Shown one piece after another: positions 1-5,018 of a DNA stretch of 5,125 bases (its first letter is position 1; every line of letters starts with the position of its first letter). A model generated the notes under the pieces. That model did not search any database and was not told the DNA's origin. It was given only the letters and a program-made list of their open reading frames with translations. This stretch comes from Gammaproteobacteria bacterium (GTDB lineage: Bacteria; Pseudomonadota; Gammaproteobacteria; Xanthomonadales; Marinicellaceae): assembly GCA_030426065.1 (NCBI GenBank), contig JAUHZH010000189.1:1-5125 (forward strand). The letters run 5' to 3'. The translations under genes and the position numbers were made by a program.

Positions 1-1
1 C

Positions 2-1294
2 CACATCGATGATTTGGGTTGGGACCGCCAAGAGTCCAAAGGATTCAGTATGCGCAACACCTTTTCGGGCCCTTCCGCTTTTGATGTCATCAGCATCACG
101 GCTTACACCGAATCTGACATCAGTTACTTTTTCGATGGTGACTGGGGCAATGACGACTACTGGGGTGATGAAGCACCTTATGACTTCACTTCTTTGAACG
201 ACCGTGAAAGGGAACACTTGACCCAAGAGTTTCGTTTGGTTTCTGATGACTCGCGCATCTTTGGCGATACCACGGACTGGTTGGTGGGCTTGTATTACTC
301 CAGTCTGACAGAAGACAACGTCTTCAACGATTTTTATAATGGTTATGTTGACCGTGATTTGAGCAGCTCTTTTGAAGCCAAAAGCACCGCTTTGTTCGCC
401 CAATTGGACACCCATTTGAGTGATCGCACGGTGTTAACAACAGGCCTGCGCTATGAAACCCGTGATGCCGATTATATGGATTCTGAAGGTTTGGATCTGT
501 CTCCATCGGATGACATGTTGGGTGGTCAATTGTCGATCAACCATGCTTTGACCGACAGCCAAAACATCTACGCCACCATTTCGCGTGGTTACAAAGCAGG
601 GGGCTTCAATTTAAGTTTGGCTCTGGACCCCATCTTGCGTGATTATGATCCTGAATACTTAACCAATTTTGAAATTGGTTTGAAAGGTCACTTTTTTGAT
701 TATCGTTTGAACTTGAATGTGGCCGCTTTTTATTCTCAGCGTTCCGATATGCAAGTGAGTACCTCATACCAAGCCGATCCGACCAATCCATTGGATTATG
801 TCTTTTATACTGGCAATGCAGCCGAAGGCAAAAACCAAGGCATCGAAGCTGATTTCCGTTTCCAAGCGAACCGCAATTGGTCGATCCATGGCGCTTTGGG
901 ATTGTTGGATGCTGAGTTTTCTGATTACGTCACCATTGAAGGTGATTTGACCGGGCGAGACCAAGCCCATGCACCGTCTTACACTTTTAATTTAGGCGCT
1001 TTGTACCAAGGCGATGCAGGATTCTTTGCCCGTGTTGATGTCAATGGTTCAGATGAGTTTTACTTTTCAGATTCACACGACCAGATTTCTGACAGTTACA
1101 CCTTAGTCAATGCCAAAGTCGGTTACCAGGCCGATTCATGGGCCGTTTATGCTTGGGGTCGCAATGTGTTTGATGAAACTTATGCCGTGCGCGGCTTTTA
1201 CTTTGGCGTCGTACCGCCTGAGTGGAACCCCGAACTGTACACCCACAAAGGAGACCCAGCGCATTTTGGCCTCACGGCTGAAATCAGCTTTTAA
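2..1294 (+). CDS. TonB-dependent outer-membrane receptor, C-terminal beta-barrel part (5' end off the window), probably for thiamine
   Basis: This is the barrel portion of a TonB-dependent receptor, which uses TonB/proton-motive energy to import a scarce nutrient through the outer membrane. The frame is open to the left edge (it reads His-Ile-Asp-Asp-Leu from base 2), so the signal peptide, TonB box and plug lie outside; the TTG at 14 is not a real start. About 430 residues are visible. They show alternating aromatic/polar beta strands, the family-typical block SRGYKAGGFN (about bases 581-609), a late GRNVFDETY block (about 1157-1183), and a final strand ending in Phe just before TAA, as in outer-membrane proteins folded by BAM. 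Substrate is inferred from the next three genes (YkoF-like, PnuT, kinase): thiamine or a pyrimidine precursor, like the omr1-type receptors described with pnuT. The barrel sequence alone does not prove the substrate. Confidence 0.9.
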   Translation, partial: HIDDLGWDRQESKGFSMRNTFSGPSAFDVISITAYTESDISYFFDGDWGNDDYWGDEAPYDFTSLNDREREHLTQEFRLVSDDSRIFGDTTDWLVGLYYSSLTEDNVFNDFYNGYVDRDLSSSFEAKSTALFAQLDTHLSDRTVLTTGLRYETRDADYMDSEGLDLSPSDDMLGGQLSINHALTDSQNIYATISRGYKAGGFNLSLALDPILRDYDPEYLTNFEIGLKGHFFDYRLNLNVAAFYSQRSDMQVSTSYQADPTNPLDYVFYTGNAAEGKNQGIEADFRFQANRNWSIHGALGLLDAEFSDYVTIEGDLTGRDQAHAPSYTFNLGALYQGDAGFFARVDVNGSDEFYFSDSHDQISDSYTLVNAKVGYQADSWAVYAWGRNVFDETYAVRGFYFGVVPPEWNPELYTHKGDPAHFGLTAEISF

Positions 1295-1300
1295 GCCACT

Positions 1301-1328
1301 TCAGCAGGCACCCCTGGCTGCCTGCTGA
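1301..1328 (+). terminator. 10-bp perfect hairpin between receptor and YkoF-like gene; possible partial terminator or mRNA stabiliser
   Basis: TCAGCAGGCA (1301-1310) pairs perfectly with TGCCTGCTGA (1319-1328) around an 8-base loop, starting 6 bases after the receptor stop codon. The following bases are AT-rich (TAAAATTAGTTAAAAC) but contain no clean T run, so a full intrinsic terminator is doubtful. It may act as a leaky terminator or as a 3' stabiliser of a processed receptor mRNA. There is no obvious new promoter between it and the next gene, so the downstream genes are probably still read through from upstream. Confidence 0.5.
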
Positions 1329-1365
1329 TAAAATTAGTTAAAACAAGAAACAACAGGAACGCCAC

Positions 1366-1623
1366 ATGAACGTCTCGGTAGAAATCAGCATGTACCCCTT
1401 GGCCGATGAATACATCCCGGCCATCCAAGCCTTCATCGATGATTTGAATCGACATGATGGCATCAAGGTGTTGACCAACACCATGAGCACACAAGTGTTC
1501 GGTGATTACACCATCGTGATGGGCATCGTCACTGCGGCCATGCAAAGGGCACACCAAACCACGCCCAAGGCACCGTTTGTGATGAAGGTGCTGAACGGTG
1601 ACTTGTCGCCAGAGGCGGTTTGA
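1366..1623 (+). CDS. Single-domain YkoF/thiamine-binding-family protein (thiamine/HMP binder)
   Basis: An 85-residue soluble protein resembling the YkoF/MTH1187-like thiamine-binding superfamily (ferredoxin-like fold). Visible hallmarks are a first strand VSVEISMYPL (residues 3-12), a helix around 16-29, the block TNTMSTQVFGDY (37-48), a second helix around 48-64, and a closing strand FVMKVLNGD (71-79), giving a beta-alpha-beta-beta-alpha-beta order. Bacillus YkoF carries two such domains in tandem and binds thiamine/hydroxymethylpyrimidine; this protein has only one and may dimerise. It has no signal peptide, so it is cytosolic. ATG at 1366 is chosen because CAGGA (1354-1358) sits 7 bases upstream. 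Its stop TGA shares bases with the next ATG (TGATG). Inferred role: binding or buffering thiamine that enters through PnuT, possibly handing it to the kinase. Family assignment is good; the exact ligand is inferred. Confidence 0.8.
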   Translation: MNVSVEISMYPLADEYIPAIQAFIDDLNRHDGIKVLTNTMSTQVFGDYTIVMGIVTAAMQRAHQTTPKAPFVMKVLNGDLSPEAV

Positions 1624-2228
1624 TGGAAAGCGAATCGCTGGGTCTGATCGAATCATTGTGGACTGACGACAACTTGGAATGGTTGGCAGTGGGTGCTGCG
1701 GTGATGTATCTGCTTTTGGTGATGCGGCAGAACATCTGGTGTTGGTTTTTTGCTTTTGTCAGCACCGGCATCTACATTTACCTGTTCCACAGCGTCGCTT
1801 TGTTTTCAGAGTCGATCCTCAATGTTTTTTATCTGGTGATGGCGATCTATGGTTGGTGGCGCTGGCGCGGTGGCACCACCAATGACGACCACTTGCCGAT
1901 CGTCAAATGGCCATGGCCAAAACATGCCAAGTTGATTGTTTTGACGGCACTTTGTGTCCCGCCTTTGGGTTATTACATGTCAACTGTGGGTGCCGATTAC
2001 GCCTATTGGGATGCATTGACCACGTGCTTTGCTGTGGTCACCACGTTCTTGGTCATCGGTAAGGTGTATGAAAATTGGTATTATTGGTTGGGCATCAATG
2101 GCATTTCCATGGTGCTTTTTTGGCTGAAAGGTTTGGAAAAAAGCAGTGCCTTGTTCGCTTTGTATTTGGTATTATCCATCATAGGACTTTACCAGTGGAA
2201 GCAACAGCATGCCAAGCAAAGCCATTGA
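1623..2228 (+). CDS. pnuT: PnuT-type thiamine transporter, PnuC family
   Basis: A 201-residue inner-membrane protein of the PnuC vitamin-transporter family, whose members move nicotinamide riboside, riboflavin or thiamine by facilitated diffusion. Seven hydrophobic segments can be drawn (roughly residues 19-34, 38-55, 60-78, 103-119, 130-147, 152-168 and 175-192). The family's tryptophan motifs are visible: W78-W-R-W81 followed by R-G-G in YGWWRWRGG, and W152-Y-Y-W155 in ENWYYWLG. The ATG at 1623 is preferred over the in-frame TTG at 1620 because it forms TGATG with the preceding stop and has AGAGG (1611-1615) 7 bases upstream. Placement between a YkoF-type binder and a small-molecule kinase, behind a TonB receptor, points to thiamine (PnuT) rather than nicotinamide riboside (PnuC). 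Because such transporters are passive, a phosphorylating partner is expected, and the next gene supplies one. The thiamine specificity rests on context. Confidence 0.87.
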   Translation: MESESLGLIESLWTDDNLEWLAVGAAVMYLLLVMRQNIWCWFFAFVSTGIYIYLFHSVALFSESILNVFYLVMAIYGWWRWRGGTTNDDHLPIVKWPWPKHAKLIVLTALCVPPLGYYMSTVGADYAYWDALTTCFAVVTTFLVIGKVYENWYYWLGINGISMVLFWLKGLEKSSALFALYLVLSIIGLYQWKQQHAKQSH

Positions 2229-2946
2229 ACAACAGTTACTGAGCATCCCTGCGGTTAAAAAAGCAGGGCTGTTGTCATTTGAGCCCGCCTGTCAAGGCAC
2301 GATCAACAAGACCTATCAAGTGGAAACCACCTTGGGTCGTTGGGCCGTGCGCCTCAACCAAAACGACATGCCAGGGATCAACAGACAGCGTGAAATTGAC
2401 ATCCTGACATTGATTCAAGGCCAAGACATCGGACCGGATTTGATTGCACATGACGTTGAAAAGCAGTGTTTGATCACCCGCTGGGTAGAGGGCGATGCTT
2501 GGACCACAGACGACCTGGCGAATCCCGACCTTTTACAACGACTTAAAGTCAAACTGGGCCGCTTGCACCAAATTCATTACAACAACAAAGCCACTTACTT
2601 GATGGCTCGGATCATAGAGTACATCTTGTTTTTTGCCGATGCCTCAGAATCCCTGAAAAAGGCGATCAGTGAATCAGTCAAAGCCCTTAACCAAACGGGT
2701 TTCTGGCAGAAACAAAACCGCTTGTTGCATTTTGACGTCCACCCATACAACATCATCGGCCATGAAAACCCCATCATCATTGACTGGGAGTACGCGGGTT
2801 CAGGCCACCCACTGTTGGAATGGCTGATCATTCAACATTACGCCGAAAAAGACATCAGCGAACAGATACCACGCTTCAACATGCCAGAGGAGCACAAGGA
2901 AGCCAGTCGATTGATCGATTTGTTGATGGAATTGTGGCAATCCTGA
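2209..2946 (+). CDS. APH/choline-kinase-fold small-molecule kinase, probable thiamine kinase (ThiK-like)
   Basis: A 245-residue protein of the aminoglycoside-phosphotransferase/choline-kinase superfamily. Seen in order: a nucleotide-loop-like GTINKTYQV (30-38); AVRLN (46-50), where an Arg occupies the region of the usual ATP-binding Lys; the Brenner motif HFDVHPYN (174-181) with catalytic Asp176 and Asn181; and the metal-binding IIIDWEYAG (189-197) with Asp192. It is close to, but shorter than, E. coli ThiK (about 270 residues). The expected reaction is ATP-dependent phosphorylation of thiamine to thiamine monophosphate, trapping vitamin that PnuT lets in; ThiL, not seen here, would make the diphosphate. 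ATG at 2209 lies inside the end of pnuT (20-base overlap) with GGAAG (2197-2201) upstream, indicating translational coupling. The superfamily call is firm. Thiamine as substrate is inferred from neighbours; a different alcohol substrate cannot be excluded. Confidence 0.82.
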   Translation: MPSKAIEQQLLSIPAVKKAGLLSFEPACQGTINKTYQVETTLGRWAVRLNQNDMPGINRQREIDILTLIQGQDIGPDLIAHDVEKQCLITRWVEGDAWTTDDLANPDLLQRLKVKLGRLHQIHYNNKATYLMARIIEYILFFADASESLKKAISESVKALNQTGFWQKQNRLLHFDVHPYNIIGHENPIIIDWEYAGSGHPLLEWLIIQHYAEKDISEQIPRFNMPEEHKEASRLIDLLMELWQS

Positions 2947-2947
2947 C

Positions 2948-2976
2948 TTGCCAGCCCACCACACCTTGAGTACAAT
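2948..2976 (+). promoter_or_regulatory. Sigma70 promoter of tRNA-Leu
   Basis: TTGCCA (2948-2953) and TACAAT (2971-2976) each match the -35 and -10 consensus at 5 of 6 positions and are separated by exactly 17 bases. Transcription would begin near 2983, about 9 bases before the mature tRNA. The stretch after the -10 (GCACGTCCC) is GC-rich, as in stringently controlled stable-RNA promoters. The -35 begins one base after the kinase stop codon, so the tRNA is probably expressed independently of the thiamine operon. Confidence 0.8.
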
Positions 2977-2991
2977 GCACGTCCCACCTGT

Positions 2992-3078
2992 GCCCAGGTG
3001 GCGGAATTGGTAGACGCGCCAGCTTCAGGTGCTGGTGACCGTAAGGTCGTGGAGGTTCAAGTCCTCTCCTGGGCACCA
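2992..3078 (+). tRNA. tRNA-Leu (anticodon CAG)
   Basis: An 87-base class II tRNA with an encoded CCA end, decoding CUG leucine codons. The acceptor stem pairs GCCCAGG (2992-2998) with CCTGGGC (3068-3074), followed by A and CCA (3075-3078). The anticodon stem pairs CCAGC (3019-3023) with GCTGG (3031-3035) around loop TTCAGGT, with CAG at 3026-3028. The long variable arm pairs GACC (3037-3040) with GGTC (3045-3048) around GTAA, as expected for leucine. The T arm is GGAGG / TTCAAGT / CCTCT (3051-3067), with one G-T wobble. The 7-base acceptor and 5-base anticodon stems are fully paired, so the gene looks functional. No clear intrinsic terminator follows; the structured repeats downstream are the next secondary structure. 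Confidence 0.98.
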
Positions 3079-3090
3079 TTTTGCTGGCTT

Positions 3091-3165
3091 CTTCTTCGTG
3101 AAGCTGGCATATCCTGCGTCTCATTTTGATCAAGCACGCGTGTGCACTCACAAAATGTTCCTTGA
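3091..3165. repeat. Structured repeat, copy 1 (114-base period, two hairpins)
   Basis: First copy of a 75-base unit whose second copy begins exactly 114 bases later; the two align without gaps at 58 of 75 positions by hand count. It contains hairpin A (CTTC ... GAAG at 3091-3103). It also contains a longer hairpin B in which ATTTTG (3123-3128) pairs with CAAAAT (3151-3156), enclosing GCAC (3134-3137) paired with GTGC (3142-3145) around GCGT. It starts 13 bases after the tRNA-Leu. I do not recognise the family. Confidence 0.7.
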
Positions 3166-3204
3166 CTCTGCCAGCCTCACTGTGAATAAGCCTAGCAAAA
3201 TAAA

Positions 3205-3279
3205 TTTCTTCGCGAAACCAGCAAATACTGTGTCAGATTTTGATCATGTACACTTGTACACTCACAAAATCTTCCTTGT
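3205..3279. repeat. Structured repeat, copy 2 (114-base period, two hairpins)
   Basis: Second copy. Hairpin A is TTTC ... GAAA (3205-3217). Hairpin B keeps ATTTTG (3237-3242) and CAAAAT (3265-3270) and encloses TGTAC (3247-3251) paired with GTACA (3256-3260) around ACTT. Relative to copy 1, the end pair of hairpin A changes from C-G to T-A, and an inner pair of hairpin B changes from C-G to T-A. These are paired, structure-preserving changes. The unit lies just before the first REP and is AT-richer than copy 1. Confidence 0.7.
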
Positions 3280-3299
3280 CTTTACTGCCTCTTTTAAAC

Positions 3300-3320
3300 G
3301 TAGGATGGGCTCCGCCCATC
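3300..3320 (+). repeat. REP palindrome 1
   Basis: GTAG head (3300-3303), then stem GATGGGC (3304-3310), loop TCC, and stem GCCCATC (3314-3320). Plus-strand orientation, which is opposite to the RAYT gene. It is one of four identical copies in the window and the outermost on the left. Confidence 0.92.
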
Positions 3321-3321
3321 A

Positions 3322-3410
3322 ATCATAAGCAGAGAAAATTTAAAACCCTTCCCATTACAATAACTGAAGAAAAACGAATAAATATTACGACAGAATTACG
3401 ACTGTCCAAT
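3322..3410. other. AT-rich spacer between REP 1 and REP 2, no gene seen
   Basis: About 90 bases separate two direct REP copies. They are rich in A and T and show no convincing start, hairpin or gene. Together, REP 1 and REP 2 form a direct pair with a 111-base repeat distance. Confidence 0.6.
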
Positions 3411-3431
3411 GTAGGATGGGCTCCGCCCATC
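3411..3431 (+). repeat. REP palindrome 2, directly after the RAYT stop
   Basis: GTAG (3411-3414), GATGGGC (3415-3421), TCC, GCCCATC (3425-3431). It lies 5 bases beyond the RAYT stop codon and is inverted relative to that gene. For the RAYT transcript the hairpin is preceded, not followed, by a T run, so it is not a standard intrinsic terminator. Confidence 0.92.
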
Positions 3432-3436
3432 AAAAA

Positions 3437-3973
3437 CTAATCATATTCATTCAACTGGGAAAACTCACACCAATTCAAATCATAAAACCCTTTTTCAACA
3501 AACCGCATGAATGACGAATGTGGCCATTCTCTTGGCCGCTCAACCAAACCATGTTTGACCGGGTTGTAATGGATGTAGTCAGTTAAATGGTTCAGTTCTG
3601 ATAGGCTGCGAATGGTGTGCTCAAAATACCTTCTTTGCCAAACACCACTTTCTCTTTTCATTTTTTTGCTGGGGGAAACTTCTTTCGACAATTCAATTTT
3701 CAAGGCCTCAGGCAATCGTTTGGTGAAATGCATTTTAATCAAAGCCATGATTTTGGGGTATTCATCAATGCAATCGGGCTCAATGATCATGTGAAAGTGC
3801 TCAGGCATGATCGCAATGGCATGTATATCAAATTGACACTGAGATTTTGCCGTTTTGAAAGCTGCCCTTAAATCCTTGATATGGTCTGTCAAAAGTGAGC
3901 GTGTGCGATTATTGATGGCTGTGGTAATAAAAACACTGCTGTTTTGAACAAAAATCCTTCTGAAGTTCGGCAT
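3437..3973 (-). CDS. REP-associated tyrosine transposase (RAYT, IS200-like Y1 family)
   Basis: A 178-residue single-domain Y1 HUH nuclease of the RAYT group. These cut and rejoin single-stranded REP DNA and are thought to spread REP elements rather than themselves. Seen: N-terminal MPNFRRIF, typical of RAYTs; the HUH motif MPEHFH with metal-binding His59 and His61; VWQRRYFEHTIR (111-122); and DYIHYNPVKHGLV (132-144), in which Tyr133 is the expected nucleophile. The tail WPHSSFMRFV followed by YDLNW also fits. Length is normal and no frameshift is seen, so it appears intact. ATG at 3973 is chosen because the protein then begins with the family N-terminus; the Shine-Dalgarno match is weak, suggesting low expression. 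It is flanked by REP 3 upstream (same orientation) and REP 2 downstream (inverted), the standard REPtron layout. An insert rich in Lys/Ser (about 96-108) separates the two halves. Confidence 0.95.
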   Translation of the reverse strand: MPNFRRIFVQNSSVFITTAINNRTRSLLTDHIKDLRAAFKTAKSQCQFDIHAIAIMPEHFHMIIEPDCIDEYPKIMALIKMHFTKRLPEALKIELSKEVSPSKKMKRESGVWQRRYFEHTIRSLSELNHLTDYIHYNPVKHGLVERPREWPHSSFMRFVEKGFYDLNWCEFSQLNEYD

Positions 3974-4012
3974 CCAGTGATTTTACCATGACGACCAATC
4001 ATGTTGGAGTGT

Positions 4013-4033
4013 GATGGGCGGAGCCCATCCTAC
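4013..4033 (-). repeat. REP palindrome 3, upstream of RAYT
   Basis: On the plus strand it reads GATGGGC (4013-4019), GGA, GCCCATC (4023-4029), CTAC (4030-4033), which is the exact inverse of the other three copies. It is in the same orientation as the RAYT gene, about 40 bases ahead of its start codon. With REP 4 it forms a head-to-head inverted pair separated by 50 bases, a BIME-like arrangement. Confidence 0.92.
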
Positions 4034-4083
4034 GCATGTTTTTGCTGGGGATAACTTGCTTTATTGAAGTCATTCGATTTTTT

Positions 4084-4104
4084 GTAGGATGGGCTCCGCC
4101 CATC
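4084..4104 (+). repeat. REP palindrome 4, just upstream of the secreted-protein promoter
   Basis: GTAG (4084-4087), GATGGGC (4088-4094), TCC, GCCCATC (4098-4104). Plus orientation. It ends 16 bases before the extended -10 of the next gene and so occupies the usual -35 and upstream-element region of that promoter. Confidence 0.92.
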
Positions 4105-4107
4105 AAA

Positions 4108-4138
4108 TGCGCTTAATTTTTGCTATACTGAAAGCGCA
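4108..4138. promoter_or_regulatory. 7-bp inverted repeat framing the -10 element, candidate operator
   Basis: TGCGCTT (4108-4114) and AAGCGCA (4132-4138) are perfect inverted repeats separated by 17 bases, with the TATACT -10 near the centre and the expected start site in the right arm. A repressor bound here would block RNA polymerase. A chance dyad is possible. The arms could also fold in RNA, but neither strand has a terminator-like T run after it. Confidence 0.35.
4121..4129 (+). promoter_or_regulatory. Extended -10 promoter of the secreted-protein gene
   Basis: TGC followed by TATACT (4121-4129) is an extended -10 element with 5 of 6 matches to TATAAT. No good -35 lies 17 bases upstream, which extended -10 promoters can do without. 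Transcription would start near 4136, giving a leader of about 20 bases. Confidence 0.6.
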
Positions 4139-4155
4139 AAAAAAGGGGATAAATC

Positions 4156-4626
4156 ATGATTGGCCGATTTTATTGGGTGTTGTTGCTGTTGCTTGCTGTC
4201 AGTGACAGTCAGGCACAATGTGCTTTCAATAACCAGTTTCACTCCACCATTACGCTGTCGGGTAATGAGACCAGTACCGTTCAGTGTGTTTATGGTGGGG
4301 AATTTGTTGCCATGTCAGTCACTTCAGGGGAATCTTACCAACTGTCCACTTGCAACAGCAGTCAAGGTGGAGACACTCAGCTGACCCTGTTTGACAGCAG
4401 CAACACCGGTGTTTTTATCGACTATAACGATGATGATTGTGGTGTGTTTTCAAGCATCAATTACACAGCCACATTCACTGGCACCTTATATTCCCAGATC
4501 AACGAATTCAACTGCACTGTATCAAGTACATGTTATACATTGGATGCCACGTGTACATCTTGTGATGAAGAAGTGCCGATATTTATCAATGGATTTGAGT
4601 CTCTGACATCGGGGGTTAACCAATAA
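4156..4626 (+). CDS. Small secreted cysteine-rich protein, PPC-like beta-sandwich, function unknown
   Basis: A 156-residue exported protein. ATG at 4156 follows AGGGG (4144-4148) at 7 bases. Residues 1-20 form a signal peptide (basic Arg4, then LLLLLAV), with likely cleavage after Ser-Gln-Ala20. The mature part has eight cysteines (22, 44, 66, 95, 120, 126, 133, 136), enough for four disulfides, the last two as C-T-S-C. The region 47-120 contains GESYQLSTC, DTQLTLFD (73-80), YNDDDCG (90-96) and SSINYTATFTGTLY. This order resembles the pre-peptidase C-terminal (PPC-like) beta-sandwich domains found beside secreted enzymes; here no enzyme domain is attached. It ends in Pro-Ile-Phe-Ile-Asn-Gly-Phe-Glu (141-148) plus eight residues. 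It is probably periplasmic, surface-bound or released; Gln21-Cys22 after the cleavage site is not a proper lipobox. It appears monocistronic. The PPC-like resemblance is by eye only. Confidence 0.8.
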   Translation: MIGRFYWVLLLLLAVSDSQAQCAFNNQFHSTITLSGNETSTVQCVYGGEFVAMSVTSGESYQLSTCNSSQGGDTQLTLFDSSNTGVFIDYNDDDCGVFSSINYTATFTGTLYSQINEFNCTVSSTCYTLDATCTSCDEEVPIFINGFESLTSGVNQ

Positions 4627-4665
4627 CGGCAACCCATTTTGAAGGCGCCGGTGAATTCAAAAATA

Positions 4666-4682
4666 CTTCGCCCATCAAAAAC
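4666..4682 (+). repeat. Possible half-REP remnant
   Basis: CTTCGCCCATCAAAAAC differs at one position from the right half of REP 2 and its flank (3421-3437, CTCCGCCCATCAAAAAC). The left stem and GTAG head are missing. It lies in the gap between the convergent genes and may be a decayed REP, or a chance match. Confidence 0.3.
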
Positions 4683-4694
4683 CGTGATCACTTT

Positions 4695-5018
4695 CTATTT
4701 TCTGGTCAGCAGCCATGTGATGGCCGTTGGGATGATGAACCCTTTCAGTGGAGGAGTCAGTGACATCAGGCTGGAGTCGTAGGTGTTGGTCATCTGGTAG
4801 ATCACGAACCCACCGATTGACAACCACATGGCCGCCAGTCCCAGGCGGCGATTCAATGCCAACAACAGCAAACTCAACACGATGATCAACCTAAAAACCA
4901 CGTCGATGGCATCCATCGATTGTTCTGACACGAATTGGCCATACAGTTTCACTGAATGGTAGGTCACCAAAAATCCGGCAAGGAAAATGGTCAGTGGCGC
5001 TTTGATCTTTTTGAACAC
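4695..5018 (-). CDS. Small four-helix integral membrane protein of unknown function
   Basis: I do not recognise a family. From the GTG at 5018 the protein has 107 residues and four hydrophobic segments at about 8-26, 38-55, 59-76 and 88-104. Basic residues lie at the N-terminus (KKIK, 3-6), between helices 2 and 3 (NRR, 56-58) and at the C-terminal end (RK). By the positive-inside rule both termini and the middle loop are cytoplasmic. The GTG is preferred because AGGGA (5024-5028) lies 5 bases ahead of it. An in-frame TTG at 5057 would give 120 residues but has no visible ribosome site. An in-frame stop at 5073-5075 limits any longer form. The gene converges on the secreted-protein gene with 68 bases between the stops and no clear terminator. 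No catalytic or ligand motif is visible. Confidence 0.7.
   Translation of the reverse strand: MFKKIKAPLTIFLAGFLVTYHSVKLYGQFVSEQSMDAIDVVFRLIIVLSLLLLALNRRLGLAAMWLSIGGFVIYQMTNTYDSSLMSLTPPLKGFIIPTAITWLLTRK

Noticed and set aside
4..1446. CATCGATGATTTG occurring at 4-16 and 1434-1446
   Set aside because: Both lie in coding sequence (Ile-Asp-Asp-Leu in each) and flanks differ; a chance or codon-driven match.
1291..1656. Minus-strand 121-codon frame opposite the YkoF-like gene
   Set aside because: It is antisense to a well-supported gene with a ribosome site and family match; no recognisable protein features.
3063..3078. tRNA-Leu 3' end as an integration site (att) for an island
   Set aside because: No second copy of the tRNA 3' end and no integrase occur in the window; the downstream DNA is explained by repeats and the REPtron.
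2876..3151. Minus-strand 91-codon reading frame over the tRNA-Leu, containing Gly-Leu-Glu-Pro-Pro-Arg-Pro
   Set aside because: This is the familiar false translation of the reverse strand of a leucine tRNA; it has no ribosome site and overlaps the end of the kinase gene.
3029..3328. Plus-strand 99-codon reading frame running from the tRNA through both structured repeats into REP 1
   Set aside because: It starts inside the tRNA and its composition follows the repeats; no domain or export signal is recognisable.
3411..3436. REP 2 as the intrinsic terminator of the RAYT gene
   Set aside because: On the RAYT strand the T run precedes the hairpin and a non-T sequence follows it, the wrong order for intrinsic termination.
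3663..4062. Similar stretch TTTTTGCTGGGG in the RAYT gene (3663) and between REP 3 and REP 4 (4039)
   Set aside because: A 12-base identity is expected about once by chance in a window this size, and the match fades beyond it.
3992..4104. Possible CRISPR-like array from the repeated GATGGGC palindromes
   Set aside because: There are only four copies, in mixed orientation and with irregular spacing, and the RAYT gene identifies them as REPs.
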